NCBI GenBank assembly: GCA_045646925.1
Contig: JAZRLQ010000094.1
Location: 1 to 17,768, forward strand
Reading direction: 5' to 3'
Length of the DNA stretch: 17,768 nucleotides
Source: QALR01 sp045646925
GTDB lineage: Bacteria > Bacillota > Clostridia > Oscillospirales > CAG-272
Of the stretch, positions 4,962 through 13,901 are shown one piece after another. The position numbers were made by a program, and so were the translations under genes. The notes under the pieces were generated by a model, which was not told where the DNA came from, did not search any database, and was given only the letters and a program-made list of their open reading frames with translations. Every line of letters begins with the position of its first letter. Positions within the stretch are counted from its first letter, which is position 1.

Positions 4962-6229
4962 CGTAGCCTCGTTTCCATACCGATATTTCGGATATCGTGC
5001 GTAATATCTCGCGCCGAGGATATCAAAGGAACGGTTTCTTCCATATTACCCTTGCAGAGCAAATTGTAGAGCAGGAAAAATCCGACGATTGCGAGAATGC
5101 AGAAGACGATGCAGATCAGAATGACGGCTGAAAATGGAACGCTTTCCGACGACATCGCTTTTTTGCTTTTATTGATATTGGAGGTGGATTTATTGGATTC
5201 GGACGATTGCGTTTGGCGCGTGATCGCCTTAGGGTGTTGTGTGGAAGAGGGGGCTTTTTGAACTGCTGTATTTTTCTGCGTTTGCGCGGAAGCTTCGTGT
5301 TTCTCCGAATTTTCCGATTTTTCCGCAGTCATTTTGATCGCGACGTCTGCGGTCGTTGTGCGGGAAGGCGTCTGCTTCTGGAATACGGTCGCGGGATTTT
5401 GCTGTATACGATAGATGTGACGAAGCATTTGCGACGCGCTCTGATAACGTCGGGTGGGATCCTTTTCCATTGCGCAAAGGATGATCTGCTCCACTCCGGT
5501 GGGGAGCTGAGGCAAATACTGCTTGGGAGGCTTGGGAGAGGTGTTGATGTGTTTGTTCATGATCTCATAGGAGGATTCCGCCATAAACGGAAGCGAGCCC
5601 GTGAGCATTTCGTAGAACATGACACCGAGTGAATACAAGTCACTGCGAGCGTCGATTTTTTTGCCGCGCGCTTGTTCGGGACTGATATAGTAGATCGTGC
5701 CGACGGCATGATCCACCATGGTGACGGTCTCTGCGTTCGGAATTTTTGCAATACCGAAATCCGCAACCTTGATGAAGCCGCCTTCCATGATCATGATATT
5801 CTGCGGCTTGATATCTCTGTGGATAACACCGCGCATATGCGCATGATCGAGCGCGTGCAGGATCTGGACAATGAAAGCGGAGGCTTCCTGCCAGCTGAGC
5901 TTTTGCTTTTTGTTCATGTAGTCGCGCAGAGTGATACCCTTGATATATTCCATGACGATGAATTTGTGTTCAGTTTTAACGGAGACGTCGAGGATCTTGA
6001 CGATATTCGCATGATCCATCATAGCGACTGCTTTGGATTCGTTGATGAAGCGGCGCAAAGCCTGTGTGTTGTCGGAAATAGATTCCTTCAGCATTTTCAA
6101 TGCGACACTTTGACCTGTTTTCAGGTCGATTGCTTCGTAAACGATCGCCATACCGCCGATTCCGATCTTCCGTTTTATCTTATATCTTCCATCAAAAACC
6201 TCGTCGATATTTTTCTCGAAGACATCCAT
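4958..6229 (-). CDS. prkC: Membrane Ser/Thr protein kinase, PrkC type without PASTA repeats
   Basis: A 423-residue Hanks-type kinase. The kinase domain spans about residues 15-270, with glycine loop GIGGMAIVY (23-31), ATP-binding K45, catalytic loop HRDIKPQN (137-144), DFG (157-159) and SPE (183-185), so it should be active. A Ser/Thr/Gln/Lys-rich juxtamembrane linker (about 275-362) leads to one TM helix (about 366-391). Only about 32 residues follow outside the membrane, with no PASTA domain. Typical PrkC proteins run to about 600 residues or more with two to four PASTA repeats that bind peptidoglycan or muropeptides. The frame ends in a four-base overlap with rsgA, so there is no room for lost repeats. 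The start ATG 6229 has AAAGGAAAG upstream. It pairs with the phosphatase next door. Confidence 0.92.
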   Translation of the reverse strand: MDVFEKNIDEVFDGRYKIKRKIGIGGMAIVYEAIDLKTGQSVALKMLKESISDNTQALRRFINESKAVAMMDHANIVKILDVSVKTEHKFIVMEYIKGITLRDYMNKKQKLSWQEASAFIVQILHALDHAHMRGVIHRDIKPQNIMIMEGGFIKVADFGIAKIPNAETVTMVDHAVGTIYYISPEQARGKKIDARSDLYSLGVMFYEMLTGSLPFMAESSYEIMNKHINTSPKPPKQYLPQLPTGVEQIILCAMEKDPTRRYQSASQMLRHIYRIQQNPATVFQKQTPSRTTTADVAIKMTAEKSENSEKHEASAQTQKNTAVQKAPSSTQHPKAITRQTQSSESNKSTSNINKSKKAMSSESVPFSAVILICIVFCILAIVGFFLLYNLLCKGNMEETVPLISSARDITHDIRNIGMETRLR

Positions 6230-6277
6230 GGTTTCTTTCCTTTCGTTCAGATAAAGAATTTTTCGGTGATCTCCGCT

Positions 6278-7054
6278 TTAGAAGCGGGCAATGACGGCGG
6301 TGATGTTGTCGCTTCCGCCTTTTTCATTGGCAAAAGAAATCAGCGCGTCAGTCTTTTTGGAGAGGTCCTCTTCCTGAGAGATAAACCAGTGAGAGGAAGA
6401 GAAGAGAATGTTTTCAAATACGGATTGATCGGTGTAATTGGAGAGTCCGTCGGAGCAGAGCAATAGATAGCCGTTTTCCCAAGGTTCAAGCGGCGCGCTG
6501 AAAAAGTCTACGTCCAATTTTTCTGCAATGCCGACGGCGCGGGTGATAACGTTTTTGCGAGGGCAGGATCTCGCTTCTTCTTCAGAAAGCTTGCCATTAT
6601 CAATAAGATATTGAACAAAAGAGTGGTCTTTTGTTACGAGAGTGGTATCTTTTTTTGTTACGATATAGAAACGGCTGTCACCGATATTGATGGCGTAAAA
6701 ATATCCGTCGTAAACGATAACGGCGACGAGGGTGGTTCCCATACCTTGATATTCTTCATTTTCTTGCGCGAGACGGAGGATCGCCGTGTTTGCTTCGGAT
6801 GCTGCGCTGACTAAGGTGTAACGGATAGACTCAATGATCTTGTCTTTTTCCGTTTCTTCGCAGGGAGCAGCCATGACCTTTTCGCAAAAAATGGTGACGG
6901 CGGTATTGCTGGCGATCTCGCCGGCTTTATGACCGCCCATGCCGTCGCAGACGACGAGAAGCGTGGCTTTGTCGTCCCATACGCGCAGAGCACGATAGCT
7001 GTCTTGGTTCACGTGTCGGTGCATACCGACATCGCTTTTTCCGCAAAATTTCAT
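6278..7054 (-). CDS. stp: PP2C-family Ser/Thr phosphatase (PrpC/Stp)
   Basis: A 258-residue metal-dependent phosphatase that reverses phosphorylation by the neighbouring kinase. The PP2C motifs are complete: D18 (HVNQDS), VCDGMGG (35-41), GDSR (125-128), SDGL (201-204) and GGSDN (246-250), supplying the metal-binding aspartates. No signal or membrane segment is seen, so it is cytoplasmic. The open frame extends further upstream into rlmN, but family length and an AAGGA site support the ATG at 7054 (MKFCGKSDVGM). The gene lies 64 bases after rlmN and 48 bases before the kinase, the order found in Bacillus (prpC-prkC). Confidence 0.93.
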   Translation of the reverse strand: MKFCGKSDVGMHRHVNQDSYRALRVWDDKATLLVVCDGMGGHKAGEIASNTAVTIFCEKVMAAPCEETEKDKIIESIRYTLVSAASEANTAILRLAQENEEYQGMGTTLVAVIVYDGYFYAINIGDSRFYIVTKKDTTLVTKDHSFVQYLIDNGKLSEEEARSCPRKNVITRAVGIAEKLDVDFFSAPLEPWENGYLLLCSDGLSNYTDQSVFENILFSSSHWFISQEEDLSKKTDALISFANEKGGSDNITAVIARF

Positions 7055-7118
7055 AGATAATCGTTCCTTTCCGACACACTGCTTGTGACAACGGTCGTTA
7101 ATCTTTATTGGCTGAATT

Positions 7119-8150
7119 TTAATTGTGTTGTGCGCGGAGCTGTCCGCAGGATGCATCGATATCCGATCCGAGCTTTCTTCTGACCGTGGCAGTGATACGT
7201 CTGCCCTCGAGAGTGGAAGCGAACGCTTCGATGCCCGATTTTTCGCTGGGCAAAAATCCTCTTTCCTCGACGTTGTTGACGGGGATCAGATTTACGTGCA
7301 AGGGCATACCTGCGCAATATCGATAGAGTACGTCCGCGAGCCGATTGGCGTCGGCAGTGGTGTCATTTTTGCCTCGAACGAGTGTGTATTCGAAGGAGAT
7401 TCTTCTTCCCGTTTCCGCGAAATATGCGCGGCACGCCTTCAAAAGCGCTTCGATATTCCATTTTTTATTGACGGGCATGAGGGAAGAGCGGGTTTCGTCA
7501 TCTGCCGCATGGAGGGAGATGGAGAGAGTGATGGGGAGATTTTCGGAAGCAAGCTTCTCTATGCGGTCAACCAGACCGCAAGTGGAGAGAGATATGTGAC
7601 GGTAACCGATATTCAATCCCTCGGGAGAACCGACGAGGTGGAGAAATTTGATGACGTTGTCGTAATTGTCGAGAGGTTCTCCAATTCCCATCATAACGAT
7701 GCCGTCCACGCGTTCTCCGGTATCCTTTTGCGTGGCGAGGATCTGCGAAAGCATTTCAGAGGGAAGCAGTCTGCGTGAGAGGCCCTTCAACGTGGAGGCG
7801 CAGAAGGCGCAACCCATGGGACAGCCTGCCTCGGATGAAATACAGATCGTGTTACCGTGCTTGTATCGCATGAGAACGGATTCGATTTTTTCTCCATCGT
7901 GAAGCTCGTACAGATATTTTATCGTACCGTCTTTGGAAACGAGTTTTCTGGCAATTTTTGCAGTGGCAACGAATGCATTTTCCGAAAGCTTCGCTTTCAA
8001 TGCGGCGGGCAGATTTTTCATTTCGGAGAAATCTGCGCCCTTGAGAAGCCATCCCCAAATTTGATTTGCGCGGAATTTCGGTTCACCCAAGGAAACGACG
8101 TACGCCGTGAGTTCATCTTTGTTCATGCTTAAAATATCTGTTTTTTCCAT
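7119..8150 (-). CDS. rlmN: Dual-specificity 23S rRNA A2503 / tRNA A37 C2-methyltransferase RlmN
   Basis: A 343-residue radical-SAM enzyme that makes m2A2503 in 23S rRNA and m2A37 in some tRNAs. The iron-sulfur cluster cysteines are C110, C114 and C117 in CPMGCAFC. GIGEP (155-159) binds SAM, and the methyl-carrying C335 lies in the C-terminal DIDASCGQLR. The start ATG 8150 follows GAGG by six bases; the in-frame TTG four codons upstream overlaps that ribosome binding site and is unlikely. An alternative assignment to Cfr is not favoured, because housekeeping RlmN has exactly this operon position. Confidence 0.95.
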   Translation of the reverse strand: MEKTDILSMNKDELTAYVVSLGEPKFRANQIWGWLLKGADFSEMKNLPAALKAKLSENAFVATAKIARKLVSKDGTIKYLYELHDGEKIESVLMRYKHGNTICISSEAGCPMGCAFCASTLKGLSRRLLPSEMLSQILATQKDTGERVDGIVMMGIGEPLDNYDNVIKFLHLVGSPEGLNIGYRHISLSTCGLVDRIEKLASENLPITLSISLHAADDETRSSLMPVNKKWNIEALLKACRAYFAETGRRISFEYTLVRGKNDTTADANRLADVLYRYCAGMPLHVNLIPVNNVEERGFLPSEKSGIEAFASTLEGRRITATVRRKLGSDIDASCGQLRAQHN

Positions 8151-8179
8151 AAAATACCTCAAGTTGATTTTGTTAAGTT

Positions 8180-8202
8180 CGACGCCATCAAATTCGGCGT
8201 CG
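8180..8202 (-). other. Small hairpin between rsmB and rlmN
   Basis: CGACGCC (8180-8186) and GGCGTCG (8196-8202) form a perfect 7-bp stem with a nine-base loop, in the 69-base gap between the two genes. No T tract follows on the minus strand, so it is not a standard terminator. It may be an RNA-stability or processing element, or have no function. Confidence 0.4.
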
Positions 8203-8219
8203 GGAAGATAAAAAGCGGA

Positions 8220-9542
8220 TCAATTTGCGGAAGGGGCGCGTTTGCAGAGCTTTGCGATGAAAAATCCGTCCGTATTATATTCATAGGGAAGGATTTCCAA
8301 CATACCATCACAAACGATCGCGCCTGCCGTAAAGGGACAGAGCGAAAATTCGGGATGTGCCGCAAGGAAATTTTCAACGATCTTGCGATTTTCAGACGGA
8401 TTGATCGTGCAAGTTGAGTACACAAGCGTGCCGCCTGTTTTCAGATAAGCCGCGTTGGTTTCGAGAATTTTCGCTTGCAGAATGGGAAGACGAACGATGT
8501 CTTCTTCGGATTTATAACGAATATCGGGTTTTTTCGCAATGACGCCGAGACCCGAGCAGGGAACGTCACAAAGGATCTTATCAAAAACGGGCATTTCAGG
8601 ATTGTATACGGACGCGTTCTGCACGCCCGTTTCAATGATGGTGACCCCGAGCTTTTCAGCGCCTGCTTCGATCAAAGAGAGCTTGTTTTTATGTAGATCG
8701 AGAGAGCGAATGCTACCCTCGTTATTCATAGACATTGCCATGCCGAAGCTTTTTCCGCCGGGACACGCGCAAGCGTCAAGCACGTGATCTCCTGCTTTCG
8801 CACCCATTGCGGCTACGCAAAGCGCGGAGGCTTCGTCCTGCACGAAGAAGCGGCCTTCAAACGGCGCAAGCGCAGTGATCGGAACGGCGCCGTCCAAAAG
8901 AACGCTGTATTTTGAAACCGGGCTGAGCTCGGCTTTGATTCCCGCGAGGTTCAGTTCTTCCGAAAATGCGGCGGGAGCGGTTTTGAGACTGTTGACCGTC
9001 AACGTCAAGGACGGACGGTTATTAACGGTCTGCAAAATTCGGACGGTTTTTTCCTTGCCGTAGGATTCGATCCAGAGACGGCAGATCCATTCGGGAACGG
9101 AATATTCGACGGAAAGACGGCGGATAGGTTCCTTCTTTTCATCGGGAAGACGGAGTGTCTTTCGTTTGCGCAAAAAGCTTCTCAGTACGGCGTTGATGAA
9201 GTTCTCGCTGTTTTTTCTTGCGTAAAAACGGCGAGCAAGCTTAACGCTTTCGTTGACTGCGGCGGATTCGGGAATCTTCGTCATATAGAGAAGCTGATAC
9301 AAGCCCAGACGCAGAATGATACGCACGTTAGGATCGATATCTTTGCGATCGGAAAGAAGGGAAATATAATAATCAAGCGTCAGCTTTCTTTCAATCACGC
9401 CGTAAAACAAAGCGGTGTAGAGAGCCTTTTCCGCGCCTTCCAGTCCGCCGCGTTCGATGGCGTAGGCGAGCTCGATATTGGAATAAGCGCCGCTGTTTTC
9501 ATGCTTCTGCAGTGAGAGAAAGGCAGATTCTCTTGCGTTCAT
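8220..9542 (-). CDS. rsmB: 16S rRNA m5C967 methyltransferase RsmB (Sun/Fmu)
   Basis: A 440-residue SAM-dependent RNA cytosine-C5 methyltransferase. The N-terminal NusB-like RNA-binding domain spans about residues 1-130. The catalytic domain has motif I DACACPGGKS (256-265), motif IV PCSG (328-331) and motif VI TCT (377-379) with the nucleophilic C378. The length matches RsmB and not the shorter RsmF/NSUN types that lack a NusB domain. The start ATG 9542 has AAGGA about 10 bases upstream. The gap to fmt is 21 bases. Confidence 0.94.
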   Translation of the reverse strand: MNARESAFLSLQKHENSGAYSNIELAYAIERGGLEGAEKALYTALFYGVIERKLTLDYYISLLSDRKDIDPNVRIILRLGLYQLLYMTKIPESAAVNESVKLARRFYARKNSENFINAVLRSFLRKRKTLRLPDEKKEPIRRLSVEYSVPEWICRLWIESYGKEKTVRILQTVNNRPSLTLTVNSLKTAPAAFSEELNLAGIKAELSPVSKYSVLLDGAVPITALAPFEGRFFVQDEASALCVAAMGAKAGDHVLDACACPGGKSFGMAMSMNNEGSIRSLDLHKNKLSLIEAGAEKLGVTIIETGVQNASVYNPEMPVFDKILCDVPCSGLGVIAKKPDIRYKSEEDIVRLPILQAKILETNAAYLKTGGTLVYSTCTINPSENRKIVENFLAAHPEFSLCPFTAGAIVCDGMLEILPYEYNTDGFFIAKLCKRAPSAN

Positions 9543-9563
9543 AATGAAAATTCCTTTCGTTAT

Positions 9564-10502
9564 TTATTCGAAACGGTCCGCCTCGGTGATTCTTCTTCCG
9601 CGGATGAAGTCGCCGGCAGACATTTCTTTTTTGCCCTCGGGAATGAGGCGTTCGATTTTGATCTTAGCGTTGATGGCGTTGATGACGAGAAGTCCGGCGC
9701 CTTTGGGAGAAAGTGAAGCGACGGTTCCTGCTTCTCCTGCGGGCTCTTCAGGAATCACGGTGGCAGAAGTGATCTTCACCTTGCCGGAGGGGAGCTTTGC
9801 CTCCGCGCCGGGAACGGGAGAAAAAGCGCGGATCTTGTTGACGATCTCTTCGGCAGACGCGTTGAAATCGAGAATGCGGTCGGCTTTTTCGATCTTTGCC
9901 GCATAAGTGGAGAGAGCGTCATCCTGCGGTTCAGCAGTAGCAGCGCCGTTTTGCAACGCTTCCATGGTTTCGAGAACCAATTTCGCGCCGAGATCGGCGA
10001 GCTTGTCATGGATCTGCTCGAAATTGCCTTCCGTAGCGTCGAAAGAAGCTTTCGTGTACATATCGCCGGTATCGAGACCTTCTGCCATCTTCATGATGGT
10101 CACGCCGATCTCCTTTTCACCCGCGAGAATTGCGCGCTGAATGGGTGCGGCTCCTCTGTATTTCGGGAGCAGAGAGGCGTGAATATTGATACAACCGAAT
10201 TTTGGATATTCCAGAACGTAAGGAGGCAAGATTTTGCCGTAAGCGGCAACCACGATGATATCGGGGTTCATTTCCTCTAAAATTTCACGGAAATTTTCTT
10301 CTTTCAGATTGGCGGGCTGATATACGGGGAGTCCTGCGGCGAGCGCGGCGACTTTAACGGGAGGCGGTGTCATAACGTGACCGCGGTTTTTGGGCGTGTC
10401 CTGTCTTGTGATGACGCCGACGACCTGACCGGTATATTTTTCATTGATTGCCAGCAATGCGGTTTTCGCAAAATCCGGCGTACCCATAAATAAAATGCGC
10501 AT
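9564..10502 (-). CDS. fmt: Methionyl-tRNA formyltransferase
   Basis: A 312-residue enzyme that formylates initiator Met-tRNA using 10-formyl-tetrahydrofolate. The N-terminal MRILFMGTPDFA and the catalytic site N106, H108 (NIHASLLPKYRG) and D144 (AEGLDTGDM) are present, followed by the C-terminal OB-type tRNA-binding domain (about 205-300). The start at 10502 is chosen by family alignment. Its ribosome binding site is weak (AAAGAAAG, distant), and an upstream in-frame start at 10547 exists but adds residues not found in the family. It is next to def, its functional partner. Confidence 0.94.
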   Translation of the reverse strand: MRILFMGTPDFAKTALLAINEKYTGQVVGVITRQDTPKNRGHVMTPPPVKVAALAAGLPVYQPANLKEENFREILEEMNPDIIVVAAYGKILPPYVLEYPKFGCINIHASLLPKYRGAAPIQRAILAGEKEIGVTIMKMAEGLDTGDMYTKASFDATEGNFEQIHDKLADLGAKLVLETMEALQNGAATAEPQDDALSTYAAKIEKADRILDFNASAEEIVNKIRAFSPVPGAEAKLPSGKVKITSATVIPEEPAGEAGTVASLSPKGAGLLVINAINAKIKIERLIPEGKKEMSAGDFIRGRRITEADRFE

Positions 10503-10594
10503 GATATCATCTACTTTCTTTTGGAAATTGGTGTTTGCTCCGAGCATATTTGGAAAAAGTCCGTGAAGGCGCGGAGCGGAATATATTTTGCGGT

Positions 10595-11083
10595 TTAGTC
10601 CTCGTCGTAATAGTAATCGCCGTCTTTGTCGGGATAGAGGAACTTTTCCGTTTTGTCAACGTAGAGGTGACCGTCGAGGTGATCAAGCTCGTGGCAGAAG
10701 CATCTTGCGAGAAGATCGGTTCCTTCATAGGTTTGCATAACGCCGTTTCTGTCGAGTGCGCGTACGCGTACGTAAGAGGGACGTTTCACGAGACCCTGCT
10801 TGCCGGGAACGGAAAGACAGCCTTCCACGCCGAGAACGGAGCCGGATGCTTCGATGATTTCGGGATTGATCAGCTCGAGAACCTGACCTTCTTCTACTTC
10901 GATTACGACGATTCGACGGAGAATGCCGACCTGCGGTGCGGCAAGACCGACACCGTCGGCGTGATGCATGGTTTCGAGCATATCGTCAAGGAGAGTCAGC
11001 GTTCTTTGGGTAATTTCCGTCACGGGACGGCAGGTTTTGCGAAGAGTTGCTTCGCCTTCTTTCAGAATCGTAAGTTTTGCCAT
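10595..11083 (-). CDS. def: Peptide deformylase
   Basis: A 162-residue metalloenzyme that removes the N-formyl group from new proteins. The three motifs are complete: GVGLAAPQVG (44-53), EGCLSVPG (87-94, metal ligand C89) and HELDHLDG (131-138, ligands H131 and H135, catalytic E132). The C-terminus is acidic (DKDGDYYYDED). The start ATG 11083 (MAKLTIL) has AAAGGA upstream; longer in-frame starts would run into priA. It lies 28 bases after priA and 92 bases before fmt. Confidence 0.95.
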   Translation of the reverse strand: MAKLTILKEGEATLRKTCRPVTEITQRTLTLLDDMLETMHHADGVGLAAPQVGILRRIVVIEVEEGQVLELINPEIIEASGSVLGVEGCLSVPGKQGLVKRPSYVRVRALDRNGVMQTYEGTDLLARCFCHELDHLDGHLYVDKTEKFLYPDKDGDYYYDED

Positions 11084-11111
11084 GATAAAGCAAATTCCTT
11101 TCTGTACTATG

Positions 11112-13559
11112 TTATGTGCTTGAGGGATTGATATCAACGGAGAGAGTGATCTTTCCCGATGCCTTTTTGCCGTATTCACGAATCAATTCCTCGAATAACG
11201 CACGAGAGTGCTTGTTATTTTTGAATTTAATGACGATTCGCATACGGAACTTGTTTTTGATCTTGAAAACGGGCGCTTCAAAAGGACCGAAGACAAGCAT
11301 GGGAACGTCACGGTATGTGGTTTTTCGTTTTTCTGACAATGCAAAGGAAAATTCTTCCGAAAACGTACGAAGCTCGGTTTCTTCGTCTGCTCCGATAGAA
11401 AAAACGGCAATGTCGCAGAACGGCGGGAATACGAGAGCTTGTCTGACATTGATCTCGTTATGATAAAAGGCTTCGTAGTCTTGTTTGGCGGAGAGTCGGA
11501 TGGTTTCGTTATCGGGATTGTACGTTTGCACGACGGCGATACCGCCGCCTTCCGATCGTCCCGCGCGCCCAATGACTTGCGTGATCAACGAAAACGTGCG
11601 CTCGTTTGCTCGGAAATCATCCAAAAAGAGAGAGTTATCCGCCGCAATGACACCGACGAGAGAAAGCTTGGGGAAGTTATGTCCTTTTGCGATCATTTGT
11701 GTGCCGACGAGAATATCCGCTTCTCCTCGGCTGAACGCTGCCGTGATCTCGTCTTGTGAAAAACGTTCTTTGGTCGTATCTGCGTCCATGCGCAGAATTT
11801 TTGCTTCGGGAAGAAAGCTTCGGATCTCTTCCTCGATCAATTGCGTTCCGTATCCGCCGAAGGAAAGATGTTCGCTTGCGCATTTCGGGCAAAAATGCGG
11901 AACGGGGATATTATGTCCGCAATAGTGGCAGATCAATCTGCTGCCGTGCGGCGTTTTGTGATGGGTGAGAGAAACGGAACAATTCGGGCAAAGGAGTGTT
12001 TCTCCGCAGGCATGGCACGAAAGCATACTGTGGAAGCCTCTGCGATTGAGAAACAGCATGGACTGCTTTCCGTTTTCGTATGCATCGCAGATCAATGCGC
12101 GTAGCTCTCCTCCGATCTGCGCGTCTCCGACGAGCGTTTCTTTTCTCATATCAACGATCTTGACGGCGGGCAATGCGGAGCCCGTGTAGCGCTTTGTAAG
12201 ACGAACGAGAGCATAATTACCTTTTTCTGCTTCTCGGCGAGTTTCAACAGACGGGGTGGCGGAAGCCATGAGCAAGAGCGCGTTATTGGCGGCGGCTCTG
12301 TGTTTAGCGATGTCTCGGGCATGATATTTGGGCGGTTGGTCGGATTTATACGCGCTTTCCTGCTCTTCGTCTATAACGATGAGACCGATATTGGTCAGCG
12401 GCGCGAAAATAGCGGAGCGTGTACCGAGGACGATATCGATATCGCCTCTGCGTATGCGCTTGTATGCATCGAAGCGTTCTCCGTCCGAAAGTCCGGAATG
12501 CATGACGGCGATCCGTTGTCCGAATCTTGCCATAAAGGACGCAACGCTTTGCCACGTAAGCGCGATTTCAGGAATCAGGATCACGGCTTTTTTGCCCAAG
12601 GCGATCGTTTTTTCACAAAGAGCAAGAATAACGCTCGTTTTGCCGCTTCCCGTAACGCCGTGCAGGAGAGCGGCGCGAGGGGTATTTTCTTCGAGAAAAG
12701 CAGAAAGAGTTTCAAAGGCGCTCTGCTGCTCTTCCGAAAGTTGTATTTCGGTTTGTTCCTGCGATATTGCGGAGTAGTGATTTCGCAGAACCTCTTTTTT
12801 CGTTACAGTGAGAAGCCCCTTTTTTTCGAGTGCCTTGATCTGCGCGGATTTGAAGCCTTCGTCGATCAAGGTTTGTGCAGCGATGCCGGATTCGTTGCAG
12901 ATCCGATCCCATAAACGTCGGTGCGTCTCAGGGGTGCGAGGCTTCATTAAAACGGAGGTGTCTGCGTTTTGAACGGGAAGAACGATATCTTCGGACGCGC
13001 CCTCGGATTCTTTGATAATAGTGTCGGTATTCAGAAGACCTTCTAAAACCAATCTGCGAAGGATCGGACGCGCTTCGGGACCGAATTCCTTTTCGATCCG
13101 TTCCTCGCGCACGGGCTCGTGCGCCGCGATAAAGCCGAAAATGAGTGTCGCTTTCGTGTTGAGCTTTCTGTCCGGAGTAAAAGCCTCTTTGTTGACGGAA
13201 AAATATTCGTCCGATTTTGCGAAAGCGGCGGCGGGGATCAATCTGCGTACGGCGTCGCCCATGGAACAGAGCGTGCGGTCGCAAAGAAATCTGACGAGAG
13301 CCATCATCTCTTCGTCCAACGAAAGAGACGCGTTGATTTGCGCAATGATGGGTTTCAGCTTGCTGTAATCCTCGGTTTCCGAGACGGAGGTTACGAGAGC
13401 CGAGTGTTTTTTGTTAGCCCCGCCGAAGGGTACGAGTACGAAATCACCGACGGCGAGCGAGAGCCACAGTGTTTGCGGAACATAATATGTGTATTCCCGA
13501 TCAAGATGTTGAGGAACATCGAGAAGGCGAACGCCGACGGTTTTCGTATACGCTTGCAT
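11112..13559 (-). CDS. priA: Primosomal replication-restart helicase PriA
   Basis: An 815-residue superfamily-2 helicase that reloads the replisome at stalled forks. The N-terminal DNA-binding region (about 1-260) precedes Walker A GVTGSGKT (301-308), the Walker B box DEEQ (397-400), SATPS and the helicase C-terminal half with GRAGR. Two zinc-binding Cys clusters lie inside: C515, C518, C524, C527 and C544, C547, C557, C560. The box reads DEEQ where PriA usually has DEEH, a mild difference. The start ATG overlaps the rpoZ stop (TAATG), suggesting translational coupling. In Bacillus coaBC lies between rpoZ and priA; here there is no room for it. Confidence 0.95.
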   Translation of the reverse strand: MQAYTKTVGVRLLDVPQHLDREYTYYVPQTLWLSLAVGDFVLVPFGGANKKHSALVTSVSETEDYSKLKPIIAQINASLSLDEEMMALVRFLCDRTLCSMGDAVRRLIPAAAFAKSDEYFSVNKEAFTPDRKLNTKATLIFGFIAAHEPVREERIEKEFGPEARPILRRLVLEGLLNTDTIIKESEGASEDIVLPVQNADTSVLMKPRTPETHRRLWDRICNESGIAAQTLIDEGFKSAQIKALEKKGLLTVTKKEVLRNHYSAISQEQTEIQLSEEQQSAFETLSAFLEENTPRAALLHGVTGSGKTSVILALCEKTIALGKKAVILIPEIALTWQSVASFMARFGQRIAVMHSGLSDGERFDAYKRIRRGDIDIVLGTRSAIFAPLTNIGLIVIDEEQESAYKSDQPPKYHARDIAKHRAAANNALLLMASATPSVETRREAEKGNYALVRLTKRYTGSALPAVKIVDMRKETLVGDAQIGGELRALICDAYENGKQSMLFLNRRGFHSMLSCHACGETLLCPNCSVSLTHHKTPHGSRLICHYCGHNIPVPHFCPKCASEHLSFGGYGTQLIEEEIRSFLPEAKILRMDADTTKERFSQDEITAAFSRGEADILVGTQMIAKGHNFPKLSLVGVIAADNSLFLDDFRANERTFSLITQVIGRAGRSEGGGIAVVQTYNPDNETIRLSAKQDYEAFYHNEINVRQALVFPPFCDIAVFSIGADEETELRTFSEEFSFALSEKRKTTYRDVPMLVFGPFEAPVFKIKNKFRMRIVIKFKNNKHSRALFEELIREYGKKASGKITLSVDINPSST

Positions 13560-13846
13560 TACTTCAACTGTTCCGTTGTGATTTCTTCGGGAACGACAAC
13601 GCTGAATTCGCCTTTGTAAAGACGCTGAACGGCGTTTTCTACAGCTTTGTTATCACGGATGTCCTTGTCGATCTGGGATGCGATGGTTTTTTCCGTTTTT
13701 TTGTCTGCGATATTTTTTTCTGCGAGTTCTCTCTGCGCTACATATTCGTCAGTGACGATTCTTGCGCATTTTGCGGTTGCGATAACGAGAGCGTAGCGGT
13801 TGAATTTGCCTTGGGTGAGTTGTTCGATGGAAGGTGTGATCATCAT
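13559..13846 (-). CDS. rpoZ: DNA-directed RNA polymerase omega subunit
   Basis: A 95-residue omega subunit, which helps fold and stabilise the beta' subunit. The family core is seen as the segment FNRYALVIATAKCARIV near residue 15. The middle is charged and the C-terminus is extended (about 65-95). The first ATG of a tandem pair is chosen because AGGAG lies nine bases upstream. It sits between gmk and priA, as in Bacillus without coaBC. The 55-base gap upstream is A/T-rich and contains TATAAT (13872-13867), but only a poor -35, so an internal promoter is possible and weakly supported. Confidence 0.9.
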   Translation of the reverse strand: MMITPSIEQLTQGKFNRYALVIATAKCARIVTDEYVAQRELAEKNIADKKTEKTIASQIDKDIRDNKAVENAVQRLYKGEFSVVVPEEITTEQLK

Positions 13847-13901
13847 AACGGTTATTCTCCTTTTATATTATAGCTTCTTTATATCAATTTGAAATTTTGT
13901 A

